A stretch of 14,396 nucleotides of DNA from Planctomycetales bacterium (GCA_025997475.1 BNUQ01000049.1:1-14396); one strand, 5' to 3'; counted from the stretch's first letter, positions 5,523-13,453 are shown. Made by a program: numbers and translations. Notes: generated by a model not told the origin, from the letters alone.

Positions 5523-7449
5523 AGGGTGGCTGGCAAAAATCGTGTTGATTTTTGTGGTTATTGCGCAGGCGGATTGCTTGGCGGCTTACTTCTATGATGC
5601 AGCATCACTGCGGTCTAATGGTTTGGTTTTGGTGGCTTTTACTGGTGATTCGCGTGGCACTTGGGGAACGCTTGCTGATGGCTCATATGGTTATATACAT
5701 ATTAGAGATGCTATTTTTTATAGCATTGCTTCTTCTTCTGGGGCGGGACATTATTTTTATTCTGGAAGTGTTTCCTTCGGAACAAGTACGCCTTATATGG
5801 TTTGGGCTGATGCTTATCCTGTGATTGTTATGAGAGAAGAAGAGGAAGTCAGTAATTTTTTTCTTGCTTCTCGTTCAGATTCAGACGGCGATGACGATGA
5901 GGCTTATTTTGGCAGATTAGAGGTGGCGTCTCTTCTGGGTTTAATTTCTGCGCTTGATGCGAAGTGTTTGCAAGAGCATGGAATGATGTTTGATGAATAT
6001 TTTAAATCTCATGTTAAAAAAGAACTCAAAGACAGCACTACTGTTTTTCATATAACCGACGCGGTTGCGGATGATTTTTCCGAAGCATTTTTCAGCCTTT
6101 TGAATAAGTATATGATTGAAGACGGTTTATCGTATGAGGATGCCATGGATAAACTTGGTAAATTTGCTCATAAATACATGGATTATTATTATACCAATGC
6201 TGATTTTAATGGAATTGCGCAAGGTAGTAGTTTGACTAACGCGCTTCGGCAATATGCTTTAGTGTGTTTTCCTGAATTGATTAGTTTTGACGAAGAATTA
6301 TGGAATGGTTTGTCTTTACGCGCCGATTCGCTTGAATATATTGAAGTTGGGGGCTTTGATTCATTGATAGAGGAACGAGTTTTAGCGGATTTGTCATCGG
6401 CTTCATCGTCGAACGGCGGATTATTTATTGGTTTTGACATGGGTGGTTATACTGATTTAGACCTATACGCGGCAAATAGAAATGCGGCGGCGGAAGAGTT
6501 ACGGAATATTCAAGCGGAACTGGAAAGCGGGGCAAATTACACCGAAAGTCAAGTAACGCAACGATTGCAAGAGGCGTGGGATAGCGGGACAACGATGACT
6601 GGCGGTAGTAGTGGGACCGATGACGGGATAGAGATCGGCGGCACGACTGGTGGCAGTGGAACGACGACTCCGGGAGGCGGAAGTAGCGGAACGGATGCGC
6701 CGGGCGGGACTGGTTCAGGTGTAACGTTACCGCCGGAGGATACGAGCGGCGGGAGCACCGGTGGGAGTGCCGGTGGGACGGGAACAACTCCTCCTGGACC
6801 GCCTGTAACGCTTCCGCCTGATGATACGCCGAGCGGACCAACCGGCGGAACGCCTGGAACGACGCCGGGCGGAACTTCAGGGACAAATGGCACTGATGGC
6901 AAAGACGGCGCAGACGGCACCAATGGAACTAACGGCACTAATGGAACTAACGGCGGCACGACTGGCGGCGATGGTTATGAATTGATTTTGGGTAGTATGC
7001 CGGATATGGGGTATGATACGACCGCGATTGAGGCAGAGATTAAAGGAGACCGAGAGGCGTTATTGGGCAAACTTGAAGAGGGGAAAACGTCAGAGAGCGA
7101 CGCCAAATCACAATTGGCGGAGTTGACGAAAATCGGTGCGGGCAAGTATGAAGGCGTTCTTAGTGGTTCATTGAATAAGACCAAGAAGTTGCTGGGTATA
7201 GATAATACTGGCAATGCTTCTTGTGACGAGTGTTACACTATTGCTATACCGAAGATTGGCTTTAGCGGGGTAAATATAGAGTTGCCGGAAATGTATGTAT
7301 GTTTTACGCCGAAGGGCTGGCGGGACAAAGGACAACTTAAAATTGCTGAAATGTTAGATAAAGTCATTTTGACGGTTAAGCCGTTAATTTCTGCCGCTTT
7401 GTCGTTAACGGTCGGTATTTTTTTACTTCGCTTTTTATTCAGAGTATAG
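5497..7449 (+). CDS. Adsorption protein, pIII type, with glycine-rich linker
   Basis: From ATG 5497 (TGGGA six bases upstream) the product has 650 residues. The signal peptide ends near QADCLA-AYFY. An N-terminal region to about residue 365, of no recognised family and rich in aromatic and acidic residues, is the likely receptor-binding part. Residues about 367-492 are a Gly/Thr/Ser/Pro linker that ends in collagen-like GTNGTDGKDGADGTNG repeats. The C-terminal part carries SCDECY (about residue 575), a third cysteine in YVCFTP (about 602) and a final membrane helix (about 630-650). This head, flexible linker, anchor plan is that of filamentous phage pIII, which binds pilus and receptor and ends virion assembly. 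It is longer than f1 pIII (424 residues). Possible upstream starts at 5461 and 5482 lack good ribosome sites. Confidence 0.8.
   Translation: MRGGKTSIKGWLAKIVLIFVVIAQADCLAAYFYDAASLRSNGLVLVAFTGDSRGTWGTLADGSYGYIHIRDAIFYSIASSSGAGHYFYSGSVSFGTSTPYMVWADAYPVIVMREEEEVSNFFLASRSDSDGDDDEAYFGRLEVASLLGLISALDAKCLQEHGMMFDEYFKSHVKKELKDSTTVFHITDAVADDFSEAFFSLLNKYMIEDGLSYEDAMDKLGKFAHKYMDYYYTNADFNGIAQGSSLTNALRQYALVCFPELISFDEELWNGLSLRADSLEYIEVGGFDSLIEERVLADLSSASSSNGGLFIGFDMGGYTDLDLYAANRNAAAEELRNIQAELESGANYTESQVTQRLQEAWDSGTTMTGGSSGTDDGIEIGGTTGGSGTTTPGGGSSGTDAPGGTGSGVTLPPEDTSGGSTGGSAGGTGTTPPGPPVTLPPDDTPSGPTGGTPGTTPGGTSGTNGTDGKDGADGTNGTNGTNGTNGGTTGGDGYELILGSMPDMGYDTTAIEAEIKGDREALLGKLEEGKTSESDAKSQLAELTKIGAGKYEGVLSGSLNKTKKLLGIDNTGNASCDECYTIAIPKIGFSGVNIELPEMYVCFTPKGWRDKGQLKIAEMLDKVILTVKPLISAALSLTVGIFLLRFLFRV
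6880..6966 (+). repeat. Short tandem repeats coding Gly-Thr-Asn units
   Basis: Within the pIII linker the 9-bp unit GGNACTAAY recurs, including GGAACTAACGGCACTAAT followed by a near copy, giving GTNGTNGTNGTN. Such repeats can change length by slippage and so alter the reach of the adsorption head. Confidence 0.6.
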
Positions 7450-7451
7450 AT

Positions 7452-7994
7452 ATGGACGAATTATCGGCATTAGCTCTGTTGCCCATTATTGCGCCGACTT
7501 TGCTTAGCGGCTTGGGTGTGCTATTAAAAGCGAGTATTTGGACTTCTCTTCGTTGGTTCGTCGTTAAATTTATTGGTGGGATACTGGGATATATTCTCAT
7601 TGATGTCTTTTATCGCACCATATTGCCGATGATTTTTAATTGGCGGTTAGGTTCACTGATATCGTTTATAATGCTTGCGTGGTTTTTGCGCGATTATTTC
7701 AAGGATATTTTTGTGTTTCTCACCGGCTTCGCGCTTGATTTCGTTAATGATTACGTTTTTTCTATTTTGTCGCCGGAGACGACGCAATTTATCGGGCAGA
7801 AAATCACCGAAATTTATAAATACCGGACTATTTTTGAATGTTACGTTGATTTTGAATTTTTACAAAGGTTATTTGAGGTTACTTACAATGTGTTATTCGC
7901 GATTCTATTACTGAAAATCGCGAAAGGGTTCTTTAATATGTTCGTTTTTGTTATCAATCAAGTCGGCGGTTCCGTTCCGCAACCTAAAAAATAG
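7452..7994 (+). CDS. pVI-type membrane protein of the virion tip
   Basis: The 180-residue protein is almost wholly hydrophobic, with likely membrane segments at about 5-25, 33-53, 62-82, 84-100 and 140-170. The end (LFEVTYNVLFAILLLKIAKG) resembles the last helix of f1 pVI and DUF2523 proteins, where pVI supports pIII at the virion end. It begins two bases after the pIII stop, exactly where gene VI lies in f1 and relatives, and 9 bp before the assembly ATPase gene. At 180 residues it is longer than f1 pVI (112), partly owing to an added middle section (FVNDYVFSILSPETTQFIGQ). There is no good ribosome site, so translation probably continues from the pIII gene. Confidence 0.7.
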   Translation: MDELSALALLPIIAPTLLSGLGVLLKASIWTSLRWFVVKFIGGILGYILIDVFYRTILPMIFNWRLGSLISFIMLAWFLRDYFKDIFVFLTGFALDFVNDYVFSILSPETTQFIGQKITEIYKYRTIFECYVDFEFLQRLFEVTYNVLFAILLLKIAKGFFNMFVFVINQVGGSVPQPKK

Positions 7995-8003
7995 GCGGTT
8001 ATT

Positions 8004-9413
8004 ATGAATTTATCGGATGTGTGTTCGGTGATAATCGCGCCGGCGCGAACGGGTAAGACGTATTACGCGACGGACTGGATAGTGTCGAAATTGTTGCCGG
8101 AGACGAAGAAAATTCTTTATACGAATCTTCCGCTTCGGTTGGAAGCGATTATCGACTATTGCCGTGATAAATACTCAATGGACGCGGAATCGGTGAAAGC
8201 GCGCGTTCATTTGATACCGCGCGAAGTGGAAATTGAGTGGAAAAACGACGGTAAAGTGTATTGGGACGAACTCACGCCTGACCAGCAATCCACCTTCAAA
8301 AAAGACGGTACGAGTAAAGACCGGGGCGATTTTGTGTTTGCCGGACCGTGGCTTTATTTTTACAACATAGATGTTGACGGGTCGCTGATTTTTCTGGATG
8401 AGATTCACAATTTTTGCGGGACGCGGCAATCAAAAGGACTGCAAGACCGGTGGTTTAAGTTCATTGCCGAACTTGGGCACCGGAAATCAATGATTCGTGG
8501 GATTAGTCAAAATTACGCGAATTTAGGTGATGGAATTAAGCGGCACGTGCAGACGACGTATCGGCTTGAAAACACTTCGCAACGCAAAATTCCGTTGCTT
8601 GGCTCCACTATCTATGAAATTCAAATGCTTGCCAAAGCATTTTTCTGTCTTCCCTATGCTCAACCTATTGTTCTGGTGGAAGACCGCGCTGACCCGTTGA
8701 ATCCGCGCAAAACCGAGCGGGTGGAAAGTTATCGTTCGGTGATGACGCAAAAGATTTTCAATCTTTACGATTCGTTTAACAAACCGATTGAGGGTTCGCA
8801 AGAGGAAGATACCGCCAAGAAACCGTTCAAAGACGACTGCGACGAAGCCCTTGAAAAATACGGTAAATTCAAGGGTCGTATATTTTTGTTAGTAAAATTT
8901 CTTGCCGGTCATCAATTTCGATTGTTGTTTGTCGTCGGCGTCGTTTTGCTTGTTTTTCACGGTCCTGATTTATTCGTCGATGTTATTAAAAATATGAATT
9001 ACGTGGGAAAAGTTAATGCCAAGATGAAAACGGAAGTAACTTCATCGCCGCCATTGTCGTTGTCTCCGCCGTTGTCGCCGGCGAGCCGGTTTAGCGAGTT
9101 GGATTTGCCGCCGTTACCAGACGCGCCGCGGGATGCGGCTCCGGAGACGAAGAAGCGGGTGATTTATGAGGCGCGGATATGCGCGATGTCGCCGGAATTT
9201 ATAGCGTATGACGATGGGTTAGTGGTGGGCGTTGGGGACGAGTTTAGGGGCGACACCATTGCAAAGATTGATTACAAGACGCGAAAGGTGCATTTGACGA
9301 ATGGCAAAATCATTTCGGTTACTTTTGGCAATTACGCTGTTGATGTTACTTCTTCCGGGATGCCGACAAGTAACTCCGCCGCCCGTCCCGTCCAACCGCG
9401 AGCCCGTAATTAG
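8004..9413 (+). CDS. Assembly ATPase, Zot/pI type
   Basis: The 469-residue protein has an N-terminal Zot/pI ATPase domain. Walker A is APARTGKT (residues 12-19, K18), with Ala where the first Gly usually stands, and Walker B is LIFLDE (128-133, D132, E133), followed by IHNF and the ELGHRKSMIRGISQNYANL segment typical of Zot proteins. One membrane helix lies at about 305-320, then a Pro-rich linker (348-380). The C-terminal periplasmic domain (about 385-443) reads YEARICAMSPEF, VVGVGDEFRGDTIAKI, KVHLTNGKII, like the PilP/GspC homology-region fold that contacts secretins in pilus and type II systems. It drives virion extrusion through the inner membrane. Its last 113 bp overlap the secretin gene in another frame, an overlap like that of f1 genes I and IV. 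Confidence 0.88.
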   Translation: MNLSDVCSVIIAPARTGKTYYATDWIVSKLLPETKKILYTNLPLRLEAIIDYCRDKYSMDAESVKARVHLIPREVEIEWKNDGKVYWDELTPDQQSTFKKDGTSKDRGDFVFAGPWLYFYNIDVDGSLIFLDEIHNFCGTRQSKGLQDRWFKFIAELGHRKSMIRGISQNYANLGDGIKRHVQTTYRLENTSQRKIPLLGSTIYEIQMLAKAFFCLPYAQPIVLVEDRADPLNPRKTERVESYRSVMTQKIFNLYDSFNKPIEGSQEEDTAKKPFKDDCDEALEKYGKFKGRIFLLVKFLAGHQFRLLFVVGVVLLVFHGPDLFVDVIKNMNYVGKVNAKMKTEVTSSPPLSLSPPLSPASRFSELDLPPLPDAPRDAAPETKKRVIYEARICAMSPEFIAYDDGLVVGVGDEFRGDTIAKIDYKTRKVHLTNGKIISVTFGNYAVDVTSSGMPTSNSAARPVQPRARN

Positions 9414-10584
9414 GTTTGACGACCTTTACGTGGAAAAGAAGTTATCGGCGTTTAAGCCGCAATCGACAGTTGAATCGTCGTTACCGTTGATAACGATAGA
9501 GGCAAAGAATATGCCTTTATCGACGTTTTCGTCGATATTGGCGCGGCAGGCGGGGATATCGGTGGTTACGGAAGCGGGTCTGGCGAATGCGATGGTTTCG
9601 CTCACCGTCAACGATTTGCCGATTGACGAAGTAATCACCGCCGCCGCGAAACAACTTGGCGTCATCGCCACGCGCAATGGCAATCTTTTTTACCTTGGCG
9701 CGCTTAACGATAACGACAACGCGCTTTTCATCGGCTATTGCCCACGCCTGAATTCTAACGCCGCCGATAAAGCCATCGGCACCATTCTCACCACCAAAGG
9801 CAAGTCCCACACGTTCGACGACGGACTGATAATCGTGAACGACGTGCCGCAAGCCCTGCAAAAAGTTGAGCAATTTTTATCGGTGTTGCAGAACGCGCGG
9901 GCGGATTCGTGGATAGTGCAGTATCAGATTATTTTGTTCCGTCAGGACGCGATGCGGGATTTGGGGATGTCGGCGGGCGCGACATTTAACATTGCGGCGG
10001 CGAATGCGAACTCTGCGGAAGCGCATTACAAAGTGCAGGCGGCGATTGACCGCGCGGTGAGCAACGGTTATGCCACGATATTGACGCAACCGTTGATAGT
10101 GTTGGAGAACGGTAGCACGGCGTCGATTAAGGACGGCGACCGGACGCCGCTACCGATGAAAACGGTAACCGATGCCGGCACGGTAACGACGACGGGCGTG
10201 CAGTATCAGGAGACCGGCACGCTGGTTACGACGACGATAATGGATATGGGGCAGGGGTCGGCGCGGTTGACGACGGACTTGTCGATTACGGCGGTTACCG
10301 GTTACGTGGAAGAATATCCGATAGTCAAAGGTCAATCGGTGAATTACACGGCGGCGATTGACGTGAATAAGACCTACTTGATTGCGGCGATGGAGCAGGA
10401 CGAGAACAGCGCGTCGGCGGACAAGAGTTTTCATCTGGGCGCGGACGGGACGGGCGCGGCGATTCTGAAAACAGCGAACGCGAATTTGAGCGTTAATTTT
10501 GCGAGTAATCAAGCGAAAAAATCAATGAAAAACGTGATGCAGGTGTGGGTGCGGGTGTATCGGATTGCGGATATGGTGCAATGA
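9301..10584 (+). CDS. Secretin, pIV type, outer-membrane export channel
   Basis: The 427-residue protein begins with a lipoprotein signal (LLLAITLLMLLLPGC, lipobox L-P-G-C21). An N0-type domain covers residues 63-133 (ITIEAKNMPLSTFSSILAR, SLTVNDLPIDEVI), a second N-domain about 143-200, and the secretin core runs from about 206 to the end (TGTLVTTTIMDMGQGSARLT and the following strands are typical of it). The length equals that of f1 pIV (426). It should form a ring in the outer membrane through which the virion leaves, joined to the periplasmic domain of the Zot-type ATPase coded just upstream. Unlike f1 pIV it appears to be a lipoprotein. It starts inside the ATPase gene without a clear ribosome site, so coupled translation is likely. 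Confidence 0.85.
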   Translation: MAKSFRLLLAITLLMLLLPGCRQVTPPPVPSNREPVIRFDDLYVEKKLSAFKPQSTVESSLPLITIEAKNMPLSTFSSILARQAGISVVTEAGLANAMVSLTVNDLPIDEVITAAAKQLGVIATRNGNLFYLGALNDNDNALFIGYCPRLNSNAADKAIGTILTTKGKSHTFDDGLIIVNDVPQALQKVEQFLSVLQNARADSWIVQYQIILFRQDAMRDLGMSAGATFNIAAANANSAEAHYKVQAAIDRAVSNGYATILTQPLIVLENGSTASIKDGDRTPLPMKTVTDAGTVTTTGVQYQETGTLVTTTIMDMGQGSARLTTDLSITAVTGYVEEYPIVKGQSVNYTAAIDVNKTYLIAAMEQDENSASADKSFHLGADGTGAAILKTANANLSVNFASNQAKKSMKNVMQVWVRVYRIADMVQ

Positions 10585-10657
10585 AAAGTCAAGTGAAAAA
10601 GTGGCGCAAATCGGCGAAAAATAGATTTTTATTTTCTTTGTTGGCGGAGGGGAAGCG

Positions 10658-11992
10658 ATGAAGAATTTGGAGAAGTTCACGATGGCGAACAAGCATATGT
10701 TCAACTACGTGGCGCGGGGTGGCGAGGACACGGTGTATTTGTCGATGAACGTCAAGTTCAACGATAGTTTTCCGCAATTGCTTGCCGATTTAGAGCGGCT
10801 GAAAAACTTAGAGCAAAAAGCGAAACCGCGCCGGCATCGTGCCGAAAGCGATTACGGCGAGTCGGACGACGAATTTGACGACCCGGAATATGAACAAACG
10901 TTGCCGGTGCTGTTCACCGACAGCCACGAGTTTCGGGTGGCGCCGCACGGAATGAATTTGGCAAATTCCCGTTTCAGTAATTACCGCTTCGTTCTGCACG
11001 AGGTCGGCATTCGTTATTTGCTGAAAGGCACGCCGGAGCCGAACGGGGCGAGCGGCAATGTTTTTGTGATGATTGGCTCGAAGCCACTGATGAAATGGGG
11101 CATTGAAATTTGTGTTAAAATTGCGCGTTCGGCGTTGGAAGAAATGGGCGGCGCGATTGGCGAAATCAAAGTGTCGCGCGTGGATTTATGCGTTGACCTC
11201 GCCGGCGTTGACGTGGAGCGTTTTCAAGACGTGTTTGCGGGCGGCGGTTACGTGTGCCGGGCGCGGCGGAATAACGAATACGAAGTGCGTGATTTTAACC
11301 CGGACACGCACGAGGATTTTTCCGCGCACAAATACGGTCATCGCAAGACCGGCGTTACGCTCGGCAAGTCGAACGTGGTGGTGCGTATTTACGATAAATT
11401 GCGCGAAGCGAGAAACGACGAGGAAAAGATGGAGTTGTTACAACAAAACCGTTTCGGCGGCGTGATGCCGGAGAAGGCGACGCGCGTGGAATTTGAATTG
11501 AAGCGGGAGGCGCTACGGAATTTGATGACGAAAAATCTGTTTGGTATTTGCACGCTCGACGAATATCTGACGAACCGGAGTTCGATTATTCGCTATTTGA
11601 CGACGAATTGGCTTCGCGTGTATGGTCATTTTTTTGACCGGACGCACACCGACCGGCTGACGGAAAAGGATTATTTGCCGGAGTGGCGCGAGGCAGTGCG
11701 GGCGTTCCGGGAAATTGACGCCGGCAAGGTTGAACAGATGCGCGCCGAGAAGAAAGCGAGTGTCCCGGAACACCGGCGCTTGAAAGACCAGATTATCGGT
11801 TGCGCGACTTCGATAGTGGCGCAATCGCGGCGGGACTATGAATATGTCGAGGAATTTTTAGATGATTTTTTCACGCAAATCAAGGCGCACGCCTTGCTTG
11901 ACCGCGATAAGGTAACGGACGCGATTTACAAGAAGCGAATGTTTTATCACTCGCTATCGCCGTTCGCCGCGTCTCCGGGAGCGGCGGCGTAA
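10658..11992 (+). CDS. Rolling-circle replication initiator, Rep_trans family
   Basis: The 444-residue protein carries the motifs of the Rep_trans group (replication initiation factor, as in CTX-phage RstA and pT181 RepC): KVSRVDLCVDLAGVD (residues 171-185), the probable nicking tyrosine Y245 in VVVRIYDKLRE, and ATRVEFELKR (274-283). It should nick the double-stranded phage origin and start rolling-circle copying, which feeds single strands to packaging. A poorly conserved acidic insert lies at about 64-80. GGAGG at 10646-10650 lies seven bases before the ATG, giving independent translation after a 73-bp gap from the secretin. It is last in the operon, unlike f1 where gene II leads, but on the circular phage genome this places it beside the intergenic region, as in f1. 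Confidence 0.85.
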   Translation: MKNLEKFTMANKHMFNYVARGGEDTVYLSMNVKFNDSFPQLLADLERLKNLEQKAKPRRHRAESDYGESDDEFDDPEYEQTLPVLFTDSHEFRVAPHGMNLANSRFSNYRFVLHEVGIRYLLKGTPEPNGASGNVFVMIGSKPLMKWGIEICVKIARSALEEMGGAIGEIKVSRVDLCVDLAGVDVERFQDVFAGGGYVCRARRNNEYEVRDFNPDTHEDFSAHKYGHRKTGVTLGKSNVVVRIYDKLREARNDEEKMELLQQNRFGGVMPEKATRVEFELKREALRNLMTKNLFGICTLDEYLTNRSSIIRYLTTNWLRVYGHFFDRTHTDRLTEKDYLPEWREAVRAFREIDAGKVEQMRAEKKASVPEHRRLKDQIIGCATSIVAQSRRDYEYVEEFLDDFFTQIKAHALLDRDKVTDAIYKKRMFYHSLSPFAASPGAAA

Positions 11993-12023
11993 TCGGTTCA
12001 GCGCAAAATTCACTCCACGTTTT

Positions 12024-12051
12024 CGGCGGGATAGGTCTCGCCGGAAATTTT
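12024..12051 (+). terminator. Hairpin with T run after the replication gene
   Basis: CGGCG (12024-12028) pairs with CGCCG (12039-12043), and TT/AA pairs can extend it past a bulged G. GAAATTTTT follows directly. It lies about 30 bp after the rep stop and probably ends the phage operon transcript. Confidence 0.5.
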
Positions 12052-12148
12052 TCATTGCCGCGTCGCAAAATGGCGGTGAAAACGGTGTTGCCGGCCGGCG
12101 AAAATTGGCGTTGGCAACCTGCGTCGGCGTGCCGGTAGAGCGCCTCGT

Positions 12149-12206
12149 CGCTGAGGAGACGGTGGGTGGCGCAAGGGACGAAGCGCCGCGCCCCGTCTCC
12201 TCAGCG
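12149..12206. other. Long hairpin, packaging-signal or origin candidate
   Basis: CGCTGAGGAGACGG (12149-12162) and 12193-12206 form a perfect 14-bp stem. Inside the 30-base loop GGCGC (12168-12172) pairs with GCGCC (12183-12187), so the whole is one long imperfect hairpin. f1-type phages use such a hairpin to mark the end of DNA that enters the virion first; minus-strand origins are also hairpins. Which applies is not known. Confidence 0.55.
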
Positions 12207-12353
12207 CGCGAAGCCCCCTGCCGGTAACTAACAGCAGGGTAGCAACTCGCCAAATTTGGCATTTGCCGCTCGCGTTCGACAAAAACAGTTTGCCGCCTCA
12301 TTTCACCGCGGCGACGGATTTTCGCGAGTTGGATTTTTCATTCGCGCTCTCAT

Positions 12354-12592
12354 CATTCGCGCGTCCGCGATGCCGGAGTTTCGCCGAACAACGAACGCGC
12401 AATCGCGGACGCGCCAGAGTAGCGTTTTACCGGCGCGTAACTTTGACGCGCAAAACCGGCGCGGCAAAGCAAGCAAGAATTTTGTCCAAATTTCATCCGC
12501 GCCGGTTTGCCACTCCTCGGCGGTGAATGCCGGAAACGGACGGCGCGCTGTCCGTTTCCGGCATTTCAACGGCGCCGGTAAAATGCGGACAA
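12354..12592. repeat. Structured element B (twin of element A)
   Basis: Stem 1 is 12359-12371 with 12402-12414 (13 bp, perfect). Stem 2 is 12422-12436 with 12572-12586 (15 bp, one G:T). Stem 3 is 12453-12464 with 12497-12508 (12 bp). Stem 4 is 12526-12541 with 12550-12565 (16 bp, perfect). Order and nesting are the same as in element A (4505-4700). Shared sequence is limited to stem arms such as TCGCGGACGCGCC, GTAGCGTTTT and AATGCCGGAA; loops differ in length and sequence. Confidence 0.65.
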
Positions 12593-12693
12593 CTCGACAG
12601 AGTTTGATTTGCGCCCCGACGTCGGCGTTATTCGTATGCCGAAAAATTTTCGCGAACGCGACAGAGCAAAAACTGAAATGATAAACCCAAACG

Positions 12694-12837
12694 CGGTATC
12701 ATTTTTTTGACATCTTTTTTTCACCACGCGCCAACTCAATTTCGCACAAAAAAAACGCGCCAAACACCGGAAATTTCTTGTGGCTTTTTTGTGGCTAAAA
12801 ATTGTCATTCGGTATCATTTTCTGACACATTCTTTCA
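12694..12837. repeat. Two direct repeats starting CGGTATCATTTT
   Basis: CGGTATCATTTT occurs at 12694 and 12810, each followed within a few bases by TGACA and a T/C-rich stretch ending TTTCA. The spacing is 116 bp. They may be protein-binding sites of the phage origin or part of an attachment region. Confidence 0.45.
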
Positions 12838-12862
12838 TATCGGCGACGGTGTGAGCGCTTGC

Positions 12863-12910
12863 GCAAAAAGCGATTTTACGCTAAACAGTGCGCATATTAC
12901 CGCTTTTTGC
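12863..12910. terminator. Inverted repeat downstream of the tRNA gene
   Basis: GCAAAAAGCG (12863-12872) and CGCTTTTTGC (12901-12910) are perfect inverted copies around a 28-base loop. It lies 11 bp beyond the 3' end of the - strand tRNA, so it may end that transcript. The loop holds AGTGCGCAT, which resembles one half of a XerC/D dif site, but the other half does not match. Confidence 0.4.
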
Positions 12911-12921
12911 GTTTGAAAACG

Positions 12922-12997
12922 TGGAGCCGTCTGCCGGATTTGAACCGGCGACCTGCGGTTTACAAAACCGCTGCTCTACCAACTGAGCCAAGACGGC
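12922..12997 (-). tRNA. tRNA-Thr (anticodon UGU), CCA encoded
   Basis: The - strand folds as a complete cloverleaf. The acceptor GCCGTCT pairs with AGACGGC, the D arm is GCTC-AGTTGGTA-GAGC, the anticodon stem GCGGT/ACCGC holds loop TTTGTAA (anticodon TGT, threonine), and the T arm is GCCGG-TTCAAAT-CCGGC. The discriminator is T (12925), and CCA is encoded at 12924-12922. It reads ACA codons. It looks intact and is probably a host gene just outside the phage. Confidence 0.93.
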
Positions 12998-13135
12998 GGG
13001 GAATGACGAATTACGAAAACGTGGCGAAGATGAAAACGTGGCGAAAGTTAGTGTGCTTTTACCATTAAAAATTACAATTGCGTCCGGCGAAGTTTCATTG
13101 TGCGTAATTTTTTTTAGCGACAACGACGGTAAATT

Positions 13136-13408
13136 ATGTCTATCGGTTGGTTGGTTGTTTTTTTGTGTGTCGTGGCGGTCGGGTGGATTTTCTACCGCTT
13201 CGTCGCCGCGCTCTGCCGCAAGCCGGACGCGGCGCCCGAATACAACGCCACCGACCGCGTTTATGACGCACGACGCAACGCCGCGCTGGATAAATTTAAG
13301 GAAGTCCACGCCGCCGCCCGCGACCACCGTCGGCAAATTTCTAAAATCGTCGAAGCCGACCCGCGCGGCGCCGCCAAAATCGTCGGCAAAATGATGAAGC
13401 GAAAGTAA
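13136..13408 (+). CDS. Small membrane protein of unknown function
   Basis: The 90-residue product has one N-terminal membrane helix (about residues 3-27, GWLVVFLCVVAVGWIFYRFV) followed by a charged, helical cytoplasmic part with RRNAALDKFKEV and ADPRGAAKIVGKMMKRK. The end loosely recalls the DPxxAAxVI tails of flagellar ring proteins, but it is far too short to be one, so I do not name it. Ribosome site is weak. Codon use is richer in GCC and CGC than the phage genes, which suits a host gene. A 14-bp direct repeat (13064 and 13440) flanks it. Confidence 0.55.
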   Translation: MSIGWLVVFLCVVAVGWIFYRFVAALCRKPDAAPEYNATDRVYDARRNAALDKFKEVHAAARDHRRQISKIVEADPRGAAKIVGKMMKRK

Positions 13409-13453
13409 CGCAGTTTTTAGACCGAGCGAATTACGACCAATTAAAAATTACAA

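Larger units (their letters stand above)
11993..12921. other. Phage intergenic region rich in hairpins, no gene seen
   Basis: These 930 bp hold no convincing gene: the open frames are Arg- and Pro-rich products of GC-rich palindromes. In order it contains a terminator (12024-12051), a long hairpin (12149-12206), a small hairpin (CCCTGC/GCAGGG around 12215-12238), structured element B (12354-12592), two CGGTATCATTTT repeats (12694 and 12810) and a 10-bp inverted repeat (12863-12910). Position after rep and the density of hairpins are as in the f1 intergenic region, which holds both strand origins and the packaging signal. The nick site was not found. Confidence 0.6.

Noticed and set aside
6549..6959. 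Pro/Val-rich frame on the - strand within the pIII-type gene
   Set aside because: It is the mirror of the Gly/Thr-rich linker codons; the repeats are explained by the + strand protein.
12149..12592. CRISPR array
   Set aside because: The repeats are inverted and nested, not regularly spaced direct repeats, and no cas gene is present.
11954..12681. Several Arg-rich frames in the hairpin region on both strands
   Set aside because: Their residues follow from GC-rich palindromes. No start signals or domains, and they overlap each other.
12881..12915. Complete dif site for XerC/D
   Set aside because: Only one half resembles the consensus. The expected second half-site and a partner site at the left end were not found.
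12859..13336. Frames running through the tRNA gene
   Set aside because: They read through a complete tRNA-Thr cloverleaf on the - strand and show no protein features.
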